Positions 10,143-21,631 of a stretch of DNA of 64,000 bases are shown here, in pieces. The notes beneath the pieces are model-generated. The model was not told where the DNA came from. It made no database searches and saw only the letters and a list, made by a program, of their open reading frames with translations. Within the stretch, counting starts at the first letter, position 1, and each line of letters begins with the position of its first letter. The stretch spans positions 1 through 64,000 of the forward strand of contig JANBPK010001059.1 of NCBI GenBank assembly GCA_027579435.1, in the 5' to 3' direction. The translations under genes and the position numbers were made by a program. The DNA is from Candolleomyces eurysporus (Eukaryota > Basidiomycota > Agaricomycetes > Agaricales > Psathyrellaceae).

Positions 10143-11889
10143 ATGGCCGCACTGCCAGACGGAATCAGCTACGAAGTTATTGTTCGAGCTTACATTTCAA
10201 TTCGATATATGAACGTGAGTCCTCTTTCCCAAACTTCTCCATGAATAACTGGAATGACACTGCGACAACAGTATGTTGTGCGTGTTGAGACCGAACATTC
10301 TGCCACCACCACCACCTCAACCTGGACTACTAACGGTGCTCGGATTTAGGTAGTGAGCAGCTTTGCACTTCTGGTAAGTCGAACTTTGGAACCCGTTTGA
10401 GTCGCAGTGACTAAATCAAATGCTGGCTAGGTTGCTGACTTCTTGCACACCTTCCCGGACGAGGTATGGGGTTGAGACCGTAGACATATTTTCAGCATTG
10501 AATTTAGACCTACCAACAGGTCCAATTGATGTGGAAAGCACCCGTCAGCCTGGTGAAAATCCTCTTCTTCTTCCTTCGCTACTTCTCCCTCGTTCAGGGG
10601 ACATTTTCTCTGACATGTAAGCATATCCTTAAATTCCTAGGTCAATCTTTTCGATGGTGACTCTGCGACAGATAGTATACCGATCAACCTCTCAGCCGCG
10701 CAATGTCATTCCGCACTTGTTCGCGATGTAGGTGGGTCTGTCTCTCAATTCTGTAAGATAATCGCTCAGCCGCATCTCGGCAAAACCGATCCCTTTCCGA
10801 AAATATCAAGTATCGGCGAGCCTCATAGTCTTTGCATCTGAGGGTGTGTCACGACTTTCAATGGTTATCCATCAACCCTTATTAGCGCCTTCAGCCATCT
10901 TGGTTATCCGAGTATACGCCTTCTCTGGAAGAGACAAAAGACTGCTCGCATTTCTCATCTCCGAATTTATCGTCAGTCCCAATCATTGCTTTTTTTTGTG
11001 AGAGTGGTATTCTCACTCGGACGACACAGGTTCTTCATGCTTCTATTCTCTACCTAGTCCTACGTTTCATAAATAATGCTAAATGTACGTTGAGGACAGG
11101 GATGACTGACCATAGTAATAGCGAGCTGACTACACCTCCCTGACAGACTTGGAACTTCAGATGCTCAATCTTGTTTGTATACCGGAGAGAGCAAACGTAA
11201 CGTTTTTGGGCATCACCTTCTCACTCTTGCTGTGCAGTATCACCGGTTTGTGCTCAGCCTGTTGTTCTCCGAATTATTTGACAATTCCAACTGATTACAC
11301 TGTTACAGTCGTTATGCTTTGCATGTTGTACATCATGTTTCGAAATTACAGGCACTGCAAGACCTCAACTTTGGTGTCTGTCTTCTTTCAGGATGGACTC
11401 GCGTATTTCGTATGTTTGTCTGGTGAATCCCTCAGCTATTCGTCCCCCGAAATAAGCAGCGTTGAATATGAGTGCTTTGCGCTAGTTTTGGCTTGTGCCA
11501 ACGTCACCGTCCTTTTCACGCTCAAGGTTCGGACTTACTACTCGATTCTTGTACTCGTTCAGCAACTAAGCTAATTCATGTCTTCTAGGGCGAAGCATTG
11601 AGTCCGATCCTTGTGCAGTACGTCCCCATCACTTGCCGCACAATAAGACGATTTCTCTCAAGAGGTTTAAAAACTGACGTCTTTTAGACCGGAAACATCC
11701 ATTCATGCTATCCTCTCTACCAGGATGATCCTCCGCTTACGTTCATGGGCTGAACGGCCTTATCACCAAGGAAGGCATATTGATGGCGGCGGCGGGAGCA
11801 CCTGGGCGGTACCAGGACTCGAGGACCGCTCCTATCCAATCGAACGCATAATTTTTGCAGCCCCACCCACCTCAGCCGTCGAATCTTAA
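10143..11889 (+). CDS. DUF6533 multi-pass membrane protein, copy 2 (intact)
   Basis: About thirteen short exons can be followed in frame from ATG 10143 to TAA 11889, giving roughly 330 residues. They encode the first helix NYVVVSSFALL through a 6-base exon TATGTT at 10272-10277, then DFLHTFPDEV, QLMWKAPVSLVKILFFFLRY, NLSAAQCHSALVRD, SLIVFASEAILVIRVYAFSG, a helix VLHASILYLVLRFI, CMLYIMFRNYRHCKTSTL, FFQDGLAYFVCLS and the tail AILSTRMILRLRSWAERP. DUF6533 proteins are predicted membrane proteins with about seven helices; partners and ligands are unknown to me. A T8 run near 10990 that looks like a frameshift lies inside an intron (donor GTCAGT, acceptor ACACAG), so it does no harm. It is closest to copy 3, with copy 1 as the damaged paralogue. 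Confidence 0.85.
10272..10277 (+). other. 6-base microexon TATGTT in DUF6533 copy 2
   Basis: Flanked by GACAACAG and GTGCGT as in copy 1. It encodes Tyr-Val and keeps frame. TACTAAC lies in the following intron at about 10329. Confidence 0.75.
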
Positions 11890-12919
11890 CGAGTGCAAGA
11901 TTCACTCCCCAATACTCGTGACGCATGAAGGGGGTAAGGCAGTTGATGGTCTGGAAGGTTGTGGAGATAACTCGTTGTGGCAAATCTCATCGATGCGATG
12001 TAGCGATTCGAAGGCATCCTGACGTTTCGAGACTCATGGATTCCCAAAGGGTAAACATTACCATTAGTATAAGGCACTCCCCAACATATATGATTTTGCA
12101 TAACAGACATGATACAAGGTAAGAAAGTAAAGATCCGACTTGGACCAAAGAAATATCGCGGTATGGATCAGCGTCCCAGATGGAACACGATAGATCATGG
12201 GTCCAGGGGCTCTCACCGGGCCTGATCAACAATCACTATTGATGCTACAACGTTAATGCGAGTTGAGATCGGTCAACTTTGCCCGTACCTCAAGATCATT
12301 TTCGCTTGGGTCAAGAAGTCTTCTGCATCGGTCATCAATTGCGAGGTCAAGAGAGACGATGAAACAAACAAGTATAAGAATGATAGACTCCCACCGCCCA
12401 GTAAGACGTCTTCGAAAACCGGATAGAAGCCGAAAAATAGTCACAGAACCACCTGTGCGCCATGCTCCACCAAATCCTGCCACCTTGCGTTACATAAATG
12501 CTTCAACCGTTCGACCTAGAATTCTGATGACCGGAAAGGCGATGTCAACGAATTCAATAGTCCCAGGCTGACTTTCCAGGTTCTGCTCAAGGCACGGCTT
12601 GCCCTTAGTGCTCGATTTGGCCCTTGGCCGACGGCAAGTTACCCTATTAACTGCCATCTGTAGGTGGAGTGGCCGCACTGGCGGATGTCCGAGTCATTTA
12701 CAACACAACACTGCCCCCGGATTTAACTAGACAATGTAACCCGGAAGAAATTGATTTTTCGGTGCTTGATCCGTGATGACGGTGACTCGCGAACTTTGAA
12801 AGGAACCTGGAACATCGGCTGTTTGGTAACCAAAAGGATGATATTATTTAATGTACCTTATTCAAAGTTCAAAATCCTTCAATCAGGCCCACTCCCCCCA
12901 CTATCGATCCCGTACCGTT
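11890..12919. repeat. Junction between DUF6533 units 2 and 3
   Basis: The left part (to about 12080) matches the downstream flank of unit 1, and the right part (from about 12540) matches the upstream flank of the other units. The middle is not shared. It holds a 76-codon minus-strand frame at 12483-12253 with one hydrophobic segment (ESIILILVCFIVSLDLAI), which has no neighbour support and which I do not call as a gene. Confidence 0.55.
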
Positions 12920-14692
12920 ATGGCCATCCCGCCAGATCGAGTCAGTTACGATACAATCGTTCAAGCGTATACTTCAACTCAATATGTGAACGTGAGGCTT
13001 CTTCTTCGTACTTCTCAATGAATGACTGGAATGAAACTGCGTCAATAGTATCTTGTGCGTGGGGACATCAATTGTTCTGCCACCACCTCAATCTAAAGCT
13101 TGACTACTAACGGTGCGGGAAGTCAGGCAGTGAGCAGCTTCACGGTCGTAGTAAGTTGAACTTTGACATCCGTTTGGACTGCAAACACTAAATAAAATTC
13201 TGCCTAGATTGCTGACTTCTTGCACACCTTCCCTGACGAGGTATAGCGTTCACACTGCCGCCATACTTTCAGCGTTGAATTTAGACCAATCAACAGGTTC
13301 GATTAATGTGGAAAGCACCCATGAGCTTGCCAAAAGTCCTGTTCTTCTTAATTCGCTACTACTCCCTCATTCAAGGGGTATTTTCTTGGACGTGTGCGCA
13401 TATTCTTGCATTCCCGGGCTAACCTTGATGGTAACTCTGCGACAGATAATATACCGACCAATCTCTCGGCTGAACAATGTCGTTCCGCATTTGCTCGTGA
13501 TGGAAGTAGGTCCGTCTCTCAATTGTGAAANGGTCCCCGCTCAGTCGCATTCCGGCAAAAATAACCCATTTTCAAAACCTTGAAGTATCAGCAAGTCTCA
13601 CAGTCATTGCATCCGAGGGTAGGTCACGACTACTGATAGTTATTGATCTAAACCTCATTATTATCGATGCCTTCAGCCATTTTGGTCATCCGAGCATACG
13701 CCTTCTCTGGAAGAGATGGAAGACTACTCGCATTCCTCATTTTCGAATTCGCCGTCAGTCTCAACTACTGCTCTTTTTATGAGAGGAAGTGTTAATTTCA
13801 CTCAAACAACACAGGTCCTTCATGCTTCTGTTCTCTACCTTGTCCCGCGGTTCATAAAGAGCGTGAAATGTACGTTGAGCACACTGCGGATGACTCATCA
13901 CATTAGCTGTAAGCTGAGTATACCTCCCTTGAATGACAGTCGTGGAGCTTCCAATTCGTGACCTTATCTGTATACCGGTGGCAGCAAACGTTACCCTCTT
14001 GGGTATGGCCTTCTTGCTCTTGCTGTGCAGTATCACCAGTTCGTGCTTAGCCCTTAATCATCCGAGCTATCTGAAAATCCGATTTGATTACACCGTTACA
14101 GTCATCATGCTTTGCATGTTGTACACCATGTTCCGAAGGTACAGACACCTAAATACCTCAAATTTGGTGTCCATCTTCTATCAGGATGGACTGGTTTATT
14201 TTCTATGTTTGTCCGGTGAGTCCATCAGATATTCACGCTCCCAAAGAAGCAGTACTAAATGTGAACCTTTGGCACTAGGTTTGGCTTGTGCGAACCTCAT
14301 CGTCCTTCTCACGGTTAAGGTGCGCACTTACTACTCGAGTCTTTCACGGCCCGTTCAGCAACTAAGCCATCATCGCGTCGTCTAGGAAGAAGCATTGAGT
14401 CTTCAACTTGTGCAGTACGTGTCCACCAGCTATCGCACGATAAGACAATGTCTCTCAAGAGGCTGTAAAACTGACGTCTGTTAGGCCGGAAACATCCATT
14501 CACGCTATCCTCTCGACGAGGATGATCCTCCGCTTGCGTTCATGGGCCGAACAGCCTTGTCACCAAGGACTAGGAGGTCCTGATACCTCCGGCGGGGCTA
14601 ACTGGGCGATATCAGGACTCGAATACTGCTCCTACCCAAACGAGCGCATAGTTTTTGCATCCCCACCCACCTCCCCCATCGAAGCGTCCTAA
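12920..14692 (+). CDS. DUF6533 multi-pass membrane protein, copy 3 (intact)
   Basis: It reads in frame through the same exon set as copy 2, from ATG 12920 to TAA 14692, about 335 residues. Landmarks are NYLAVSSFTVV (with a 6-base exon TATCTT at 13049-13054), DFLHTFPDEV, RLMWKAPMSLPKVLFFLIRY, NLSAEQCRSAFARDG, SLTVIASEAILVIRAYAFSG, VLHASVLYLVPRFI, VIMLCMLYTMFRRYRH, FYQDGLVYFLCLS and AILSTRMILRLRSWAEQP. The N at 13531 is in an intron and does not affect coding. Function is unknown beyond the membrane family. Copies 2 and 3 keep the reading frame while changing many codons, which suggests both are under selection. Confidence 0.85.
13049..13054 (+). other. 6-base microexon TATCTT in DUF6533 copy 3
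   Basis: Preceded by CAATAG and followed by GTGCGT. It encodes Tyr-Leu, with TACTAAC in the following intron at about 13104. Confidence 0.75.
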
Positions 14693-15075
14693 TCAGTGCA
14701 AAATTCACACCTTGATATCCGTGACAAACGAGGCGGGAAGGGCAGTCGATTGCAAAGGGTTATCAAGTCAANTTTTTTGTGCTAAAAGTCGTCAATGTTG
14801 TGAAATAACTTGAAGGCATCCTAGACGTTTCGACTCATGCGTTCCCAACAGATAACTATAGTATAACTCCTTTCCCGACATTCATAAATTATGCATTTGG
14901 ACAAGTCTATTGTACATAGGAATTCCACGGTGATTTCAAGTACCGAAGCGGTACGCATCAAACTCCTTAAACCTGGTATACGCATTAGATCCAGGATGGC
15001 AGTGTTGCATTACTTTCGCTCCGGCGCCTCTATAGGGAGTAAGGATGATGATGGTGTACGGCCACTGGTGGGACG
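14693..15075. repeat. Downstream flank of DUF6533 unit 3
   Basis: To about 14880 it is related to the downstream flanks of units 1 and 2, including the block CTTGAAGGCATCCTAGACG near 14811. An N next to a T run lies at 14772. No gene is seen. Confidence 0.6.
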
Positions 15076-16275
15076 CTACTTGGGAATAGCGTACTGAGGG
15101 GCACGATACTTGGTCCTGTTATTACGCTTGCTACTAGACGTTCGAGGACCAGTTTTGATGACCAGCGGCCCGCGCTTGGCTGGCGGCTGATCGTCTGGGT
15201 ACTCTTCAGAGGCTCTCTTCCAAAAATTTCTCGTGCCCTCTTGAATCACAGAAAGGTTGGGCTGTGGAATGGAATCACCAAAAGGGGACGAGGAAGGATT
15301 CTCTTGCAATCCTCCAGGGCTACTTGATGCGGGCTCCATGCTGGAGCTTCTTGCATTGGTGTCGGGTTCTGGGGTAGGTGGTACCATACTATCATTGCCG
15401 CTTTCAATCTTCTTGATCGCCTCGTTAAAAAGGTCGACAACAGTCTTGTAGTGCTCTGGGGCCTTGCGCACCAGGCTCTTGAGTGCGTCCCTCCTGACGT
15501 GTGGGGGTTGATTGGCAAGGCGCCGCTTTTCCCTATAGACCTCGTGAAGAAACTCTTTAAATCCCATGAGAAGCTCTATGCAGGAAAGCGGCCAGCGCTT
15601 CTGTACCCCAGACTCGATCTCCACTAGAGCCCTGGCCAGGTACGATGCTTTGCTTTCTGCTTCGTCGAAGCTGTTCTTCAGCTCCCATTTCACCAACATC
15701 TCGAAGAGGGGATGCTCAGCACCTGTTTGGTCATACCCATACATGATATGTGTGAGCACGTAGACAAATGACTCGAGGTCATCTAAATGGTTGTGGGCAA
15801 GTGGATAGAGAAATCCAACATTCTTGAGTACAATGGCTGACTGATAGATCCCACTTGTCTGGGGGAGGTCAAACCGTAATAACTCGTTGGGGAGCAAAAT
15901 CGGTTTCATATTGACTCACTGTCTTCCAGTCTGTGCTAGTCTTCGCAACGTTTCGCTTGTTAACAATGGCCATGTCAAGACCCATTAAAATTCCCTGATT
16001 GCCTCGCTGTGCGTCAGGCTTTCCAAGCAAAATGTTGTTGAGTGTTATGTCTTGATGCAGAGTCCCTTTCAGATATAGTTCCTTGTGGCCTGAGTTGATG
16101 AAAAAGTATTCTAAGTGAACGAATAGTCTAAGGTAGAGCTTAGAGCTTACCTTCTATAGTATCGCGAAGCGCACATAGAAGCTCCATCAGGGACTTGAAG
16201 TGCTTGATAGACCTGCCGTCGCTGTTCAGCGCAAGGCGTATCCCAATGTGATTGCGGAATTCAGGAGTTCAGGTG
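15076..16275 (-). pseudogene. FunK1-type protein kinase, N-terminally truncated, catalytic residues changed
   Basis: Exons 16275-16151, 16089-15920 and 15858-15076 encode the second half of a FunK1 (fungal-specific kinase) protein: LLCALRDTIEG, the catalytic loop HQDITLNNILLGKP, the DFG-equivalent QGILMGLDMA, the helix NHLDDLESFVYVL, and a C-terminal disordered tail with SEEYPDDQPPAKRG. Active FunK1 members read HRD and LIDFD here. This one has Gln for Arg and Gly for the metal-binding Asp, so kinase activity is doubtful. Everything before PEFRNHIGIR is missing, and the next codon upstream is a stop. At about 16265-16275 the gene meets the truncated start of the divergent FunK1 gene on the plus strand. 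It is probably a pseudogene, although the remaining frame is clean. Confidence 0.75.
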
Positions 16276-18087
16276 GACGGAAACGAATTACCGGTTTCTG
16301 AGCAGTTGGTGCAAGTTACCATTTATGCCAGGTAAGGCCCAGCTCCTCAACACGCTCGAGTTGCTGATGGTCTCCTCATTATGTAGACAAATCTTCATCC
16401 ACCAACCAAACCGAATATTCGTTCGCATGCTTGTCATTAGTGAAAGCCACATCCGCCTTTTCCACTTTGATCGTAGTGGTGTCCAATACACGCTGTTGCT
16501 CAACTTTCATGACGAACCTCAAACTTTTGTACGACTCGTCCTCGTCCTTGGCTCCTCTGATGAGTTTGATATTGGTCTCGACGCGAGCATCCAATGGACA
16601 ATCGAGGGTGGACAGAAAGTTGGAGGGACAATAAGGACGCGCGGGACTGGTAATCAGGATGTAATCTACCCGCTTGCCCAGATCGGACCATTTTTCTTTC
16701 GTGGCAACATACGTGGTCGCTCCACCATTTGCTGGAGAGTACGCGACCCGACTACCAACGAACAGCTTCTCGTCAAGGATATGTGGAGATCAGAAGACCG
16801 ACTCTCCGAACACACATTCCTTCAAGACGCGATTGGACTTCCGGGGGTTGTGCAGATGGTCAACTGCGAACCAGATCGTTGCGAAACCAAGACCCTGCGC
16901 GGATTTGGTGATGCTTTGCCTGCGAAATTCCAGAATCGAATTGAATCACGCATTGTGATGAAGACATATGGGAAGCCTGTGGCGAAATACACCTCTGCAA
17001 AGCAGCTCTTTTGCGCACTTCGAGATGCTATTGCTGGTAAGTGTCTTTGCGTCCTGGCATGCACAACAGAAGCTCACCCGGTTGCCAAACAGGTCATATG
17101 GAGCTGTTCAAAGGGGGGACCCTCCACCGAGACGTGTCTCCTTATAACGTCTTATTCGGGAAGCCTGGAGCTGAACCTGGCTACCGCGGCATTCTTATCG
17201 ACTTTGATATTGCCACTCGGCGAAATTGGAACAAGCCTGCGGACTGGAAAATCGTAAGTTCCGCATTCCATTCTCGATACCGAAAAGTCTCGAGTCTCAC
17301 ATCCAATCCTGTCCAGGGTACACGCTTGTATCAGTCGGTTGCCGTCCTAAACAGCTGCACGGTACCTGATCCCCTTCCTCACGATCATCTGGACGACTTG
17401 GAGTCTTTTCTCTATATCCTCGTCCAAGTCATTTACACATGCGACTCCAACGGTGTTGCCTACTCAGGGTTGGATATGCTTTCGCGATGGGAGAAGGTCA
17501 GCCATGATTGTCGGACGGCAGCTACCTTCAAGGAGGCCTATCTTGCGAGCGAATTTCTCCCACGAGACGTTGAACAGCATTGGCCAAGTCCCTGTGTCGA
17601 TCTCGTCCTTGCTTTCACGGCATTCATTCACCCTATCATGAGGAAAAAGATGAAACTGGTAGACCAATTGACGCCTACCGTCAGAAATGGCAGGGCGAAA
17701 GAGTTTTCTGCCGATGCCAATAAGCACTACACTCACGTTCTGCAGCTGTTCGACACCGCAATCGAGGCATTGGACAAGCCTGATACTTGGAGGGTTCCAA
17801 AATCGGGTGTTCCTTCCCCTGATCCCCCATCTTCCGGTTCAACTTCTTCCGACTCGTCTTTGGAAAACTTCTTGAAGGAGTACCAACGTATGCGTGAAGC
17901 TGACGCTTCACCATCGCCGACTGTCGATCAGCCAACCTCTAGCATTTCGGAGCATTCTCGTAGCGCATTGAAGAGGACCTCAGACGGTTACCCGGATGAC
18001 CAACCTCCAGCCAAACGCTCCAACTCCCCGGGGAGTAGTGAAAGTGGAAGGAAGAGCAGCACCACCGCACCATCCCATGCCGCGTAA
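16266..18087 (+). pseudogene. FunK1-type protein kinase, N-terminally truncated, catalytic core intact
   Basis: Exons end at 16331 and then cover 16387-17036, 17093-17253 and 17317-18087. They encode ELPVSEQLVQVTIYAR, QIFIHQPNRIFVRMLVIS, LFHFDRSGVQYT, LLVKDMWRSEDR, LFCALRDAIAG, the catalytic loop HRDVSPYNVLFGKPGAEP, LIDFDIA, HDHLDDLESFLYILV and a tail with DGYPDDQPPAKRSN. Catalytic HRD and the DFG-equivalent Asp are present. About the first 170 residues of a complete relative (compare the gene at 44.4-46.7 kb) are missing: the sequence begins inside the exon coding VQVDGNEL, at the junction with the opposite-strand FunK1 gene. There is no start codon for the full domain, so I call it a pseudogene. 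A shorter product from an internal ATG is possible. Confidence 0.8.
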
Positions 18088-19874
18088 ATCGAAGGTCTGC
18101 CCCAAGTCCACGTAGTCGCCATACAAGCTCCGGTCTCTTTTTCATTTGCGCGCATGGTATTATTATATACTCCCCTCAAGTCCTGCATCTTCATTCTCCT
18201 TCCGCCATCAATGCTATCACTTTACTATTGAATACTCTTGAAAAATATCCCTATACCTGCATTCATGAATTATAGTTGAGGAACGGCTAATTATCCAGAA
18301 CGTTGATGATATGGGTGTTAGTCAGACTACGCAAGCGATCAACAATTTACAGCAGATTGAATAGAACAGCCAAAGACTCCGTGAGAAGGGGGACATGAGC
18401 TGGATAGACGGCATCGACTCATCTACACGTTTTCTGCAAACCTTTTCAAGTTCTCACCGACCAGACTTTTCGACCAAGGCTGTATGCATACGCGCTTAAG
18501 GTGAACGAGAAGCACTCAAGTGACATCACCTCCCCTGCCACGGGGCTGCCCACGTTCATGGCGAAACGCCCTTCATTCATTTCGACCTTGAGCAGCAGAC
18601 TAGAAGTCATTCAATTTAATGGCGAGATGACCTCGTTTGAGTACTGCAGTTGACCTCGTCGTGATCATATGGCCAGTGAGGCAGTCATCATGCTCGAAAC
18701 CACGCTGCATGTTCAATCGTCCCAAACATGTGGCGTGGATGCGTGGTGATCAAGGTGGCCTCGGGTGAAAGCTTGAAGTTCATTACCTCAAGGTGGTTGG
18801 GGTACAGGCGTTTGCAATCAGCCTGGACCTTCTCCTAATTTAATCAAGTCGAAGTTTACGGTCTACGCAGCTCGTACGTCTTCAGACCCGGGAGCAGGGA
18901 TCAACGCTCCCCGCCGGGGAAGGCACAAGAAAGGCCTAGGGAGAATCGGGGAAATGTCCAAATGATGGGAACATTTGAGGAACAATGGGCTCGTAACTGA
19001 CTACTATTCGGGGTTAATCACTGCCTGTTTCTTTTTGTCCGGGTCATATGTTCAAAATTCGGCATTTTGTGACCAAAGTCTGACGACTGTTTGCCACGAG
19101 GCCGTACGTACGTCCCGCACGCATCGCATCGCACGGAGAGCGGTAGCGCTGGCTGCTTTTTTTTCTCTTGCTCACCTTATTTCCCCTCCCCTCACTCCGC
19201 CTGACCTCGACCCTGTCCCTTTCCTCCCGCCGGTAGGTTCCTTCTGCTTCTTGTTGCTTTAGGTTTCATTTAGAACTTTGTGTTCATTTGACCGCTTCCT
19301 TACCGTTTAGGCTATTTATTGACTGCACGACTACACCACGCCTGCGTCCCGGCCCACCCTACCTGCCCACGCACCTCGACGATACCGCCTGGCACTTGAC
19401 TGCGCTTTTAGGCTAGTTATCTATCTATCCGCCTATCTTATACCCTCAATCGTGGACACCTTTATCCCGCTATCGATTCGGTCCACTTCGCCACTTCCTG
19501 CCCTCCTCGGGATTGTCGCTCAAGAAGGTCCGCTGTGCCCGAAGTGACTCAGGGATCTCTCGCATATTGTTTGAAGCCTACGGAAGGACCGACGTTTGTT
19601 AAAAGAGCGTAGGAAGACATATTCGGAGAGCCCTCTGGTTTTCGAGACTAGAAGGTACAAGAAGGGAAGCGAGACACTTCCGCTACCACTCCCACCGACA
19701 CCGTTACTTCCGCCGCCCATCCATTCTATACCCTCGGGACGTACACCTACCTACCACCACGGTTGAAGTGAGGCTAGCTTCACCAACCCGATCGAGGGCT
19801 ACCACGTAAATCCTCCACGAAGCCAGCCAGCCAGCAAACAAGCTAGGAAATTAGGAAGCAGGAAGCCAGGAAGC
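18088..19874. other. Intergenic region upstream of the 19.9-kb gene
   Basis: No gene is seen in about 1.8 kb. It includes a pyrimidine-rich stretch 19140-19270 and an AGCCAGCCAGCCAGC / AGGAAGC microsatellite just before the next start (19822-19874), probably promoter and 5' leader. Confidence 0.5.
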
Positions 19875-21076
19875 ATGCCAGGAGCACGCCCCATCGACGA
19901 CGAAACCAACTCACACGTCGATGACGATTACTACCACTATTATATTGCGTCGCAGAAGAGGGTGTCGAGGTGGATAAGTCAGACGAGGAGAGAGTTGGAG
20001 ACTGCGACGCCTATGCCTATAGAGAATCTGTTGTCGGATGATGGGATAACGGGGACGGGGACGGGGACGAGTAGTGGGTCTGGTTCGAAGACGACGTTGG
20101 CGAGTTCGTCGACGCTTGTTGATTCGACTGGACATCGACATGGAAAGGGGAAGGAGAGGGAGAGGTCGTCGCACTACGACAGGCAGTATCGAGAGAAAGG
20201 TCATCCGGAGTCTAGAGAGGAGAAGGAGAAGACGAGGAAGAGTAGTCGGAAGGAGGATGTTGCCGTTGTGCACGACTCGGAGATGCCAGATTCTACTCAA
20301 TACCGGACCTACCACCACCGAGACTCAGAGCAGCAACAGAAGAAGAAGAGGAGCAGCTCGATGTCGCCACCCCCCAGCGCTTATAAGCCCAGGGTCAAGA
20401 ATGCCTTGGAATTGAAGTTCGGATTCGAAGGAGAGTCGACGGTGGTTAGTACGACGACTGCCAACGGTCCGATGTTTGAAACTCGTCCGCGCAAAGCGGA
20501 CCCGGGTTCAACATCGGACCTCGCTGCGTCTGCTTCAGATCTCGCGCGACTGAGGATGAAGGAGTCTCCCTCTAAGGATCCGGCCAAGTCTGCTGTTCCG
20601 AAGTCGTCGCCGTCGAAGAGCCGTGGAAGGTCAGAGGGCGAGCGGACTGGCTCAGAACGGAAGAAAATTTCGGCAGATCGGGAGAGGGAGAGAGCCAAGG
20701 AGGAGAGTGCTGCGCACAGGTCAAGGTCCAGAGCCACCACGTCCAAGAGGTCTACCAGGTCCAGCTCGTCACCCAGTGGAGGTTATGACTTTTCGTCAAC
20801 ATCATTCCAGGCACTGTTGGTTTTGCTGTCGTCGTCGGTGTTGATGATTGCGGTTGCACCAAGGGTGGGGCTTATCATGTCTGTAGCTGTTGCGGCTGTG
20901 ATTGTCGTTGTCGTGAGCATGGTGCGTACCATCTGTTCTCTGTTTGGTTCCTGTGTGCGTATGTGTGCTAAGTCGTCGTAATCATTCAGCCCTCCGACGA
21001 TCCCCCTTCAAAAAGGAGAAGGTCAAGAAGTATCGACTCCACAAGAATGCCTGAGACTATGGTGGGCTATCGTTAG
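19875..21076 (+). CDS. Low-complexity protein with C-terminal hydrophobic segments, unknown function
   Basis: The ATG at 19875 (GAAGCATGCC) opens a frame to 20921. A donor ATG/GTGCGT and acceptor ATTCAG then add a second exon that ends at the TAG at 21076, giving about 370 residues. Residues 1-300 are disordered and rich in Ser, Arg, Lys and Glu (for example RSRSRATTSKRSTRSSSS). A Gly-Thr run GTGTGT occurs near residue 60. Two closely spaced hydrophobic stretches follow, FQALLVLLSSSVLMIAVA and LIMSVAVAAVIVVVVSM, then a short basic tail SKRRRSRS. That suggests a membrane protein with a long cytosolic N-terminal region, probably a hairpin or tail-anchored type. I recognise no family. The splice site is supported by loss of the hydrophobic context if the intron is read through. 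Confidence 0.65.
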
Positions 21077-21631
21077 CTGGGCCCACTCGCTACGCGTCAA
21101 AGCTCGTCCGTGTTGCGCTGCGCGTTCTCCAGACATTCAATACCTATTAGAATTGCAATTCCGACGTTATGACCCTTATGACCAAACCATCCATTATGCT
21201 TTCTCTGTCGCATTGCTCTCGCTCTTTTTTTGGAATTTTGCACTGTAAATTCTGTACATTAGACATATATCTACCTGGGCACAGTTAGCGTTGCCCTCGC
21301 TTTTGCTGTGGATGTTATATCAATATTCTATAGATTTATTATACTCTTATAAGTTCTACCTATGCAAGCTGCTTGACACTCTTTCCCTCTTTCTGGCGAT
21401 GAGGGTATCTTGGATGTGGTTGGATGAACGTTTGTCGCTGGCTCATCCGGACATAAAGCCCCGATATTCATCCGACCACGGTTTTGACGAACAAGAGAAT
21501 TGATCACATATTCCTTGACCATATCACACACCTCGCCGTTACGGATTACATGAATAATTCATCCATCGGCGATCTTCTCTTCCTACCGCCACCAGCCCGA
21601 CCACGATAAACTCGCCCAACTCATCGCACCG

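Noticed and set aside
10985..11000. T8 run that seems to shift the frame of DUF6533 copy 2
   Set aside because: It lies inside a 60-base intron with a GTCAGT donor and ACACAG acceptor that is present in all three copies.
19911..20746. Long minus-strand frames opposite the 19.9-kb gene
   Set aside because: They arise from the biased Ser/Arg codons of the plus-strand gene.
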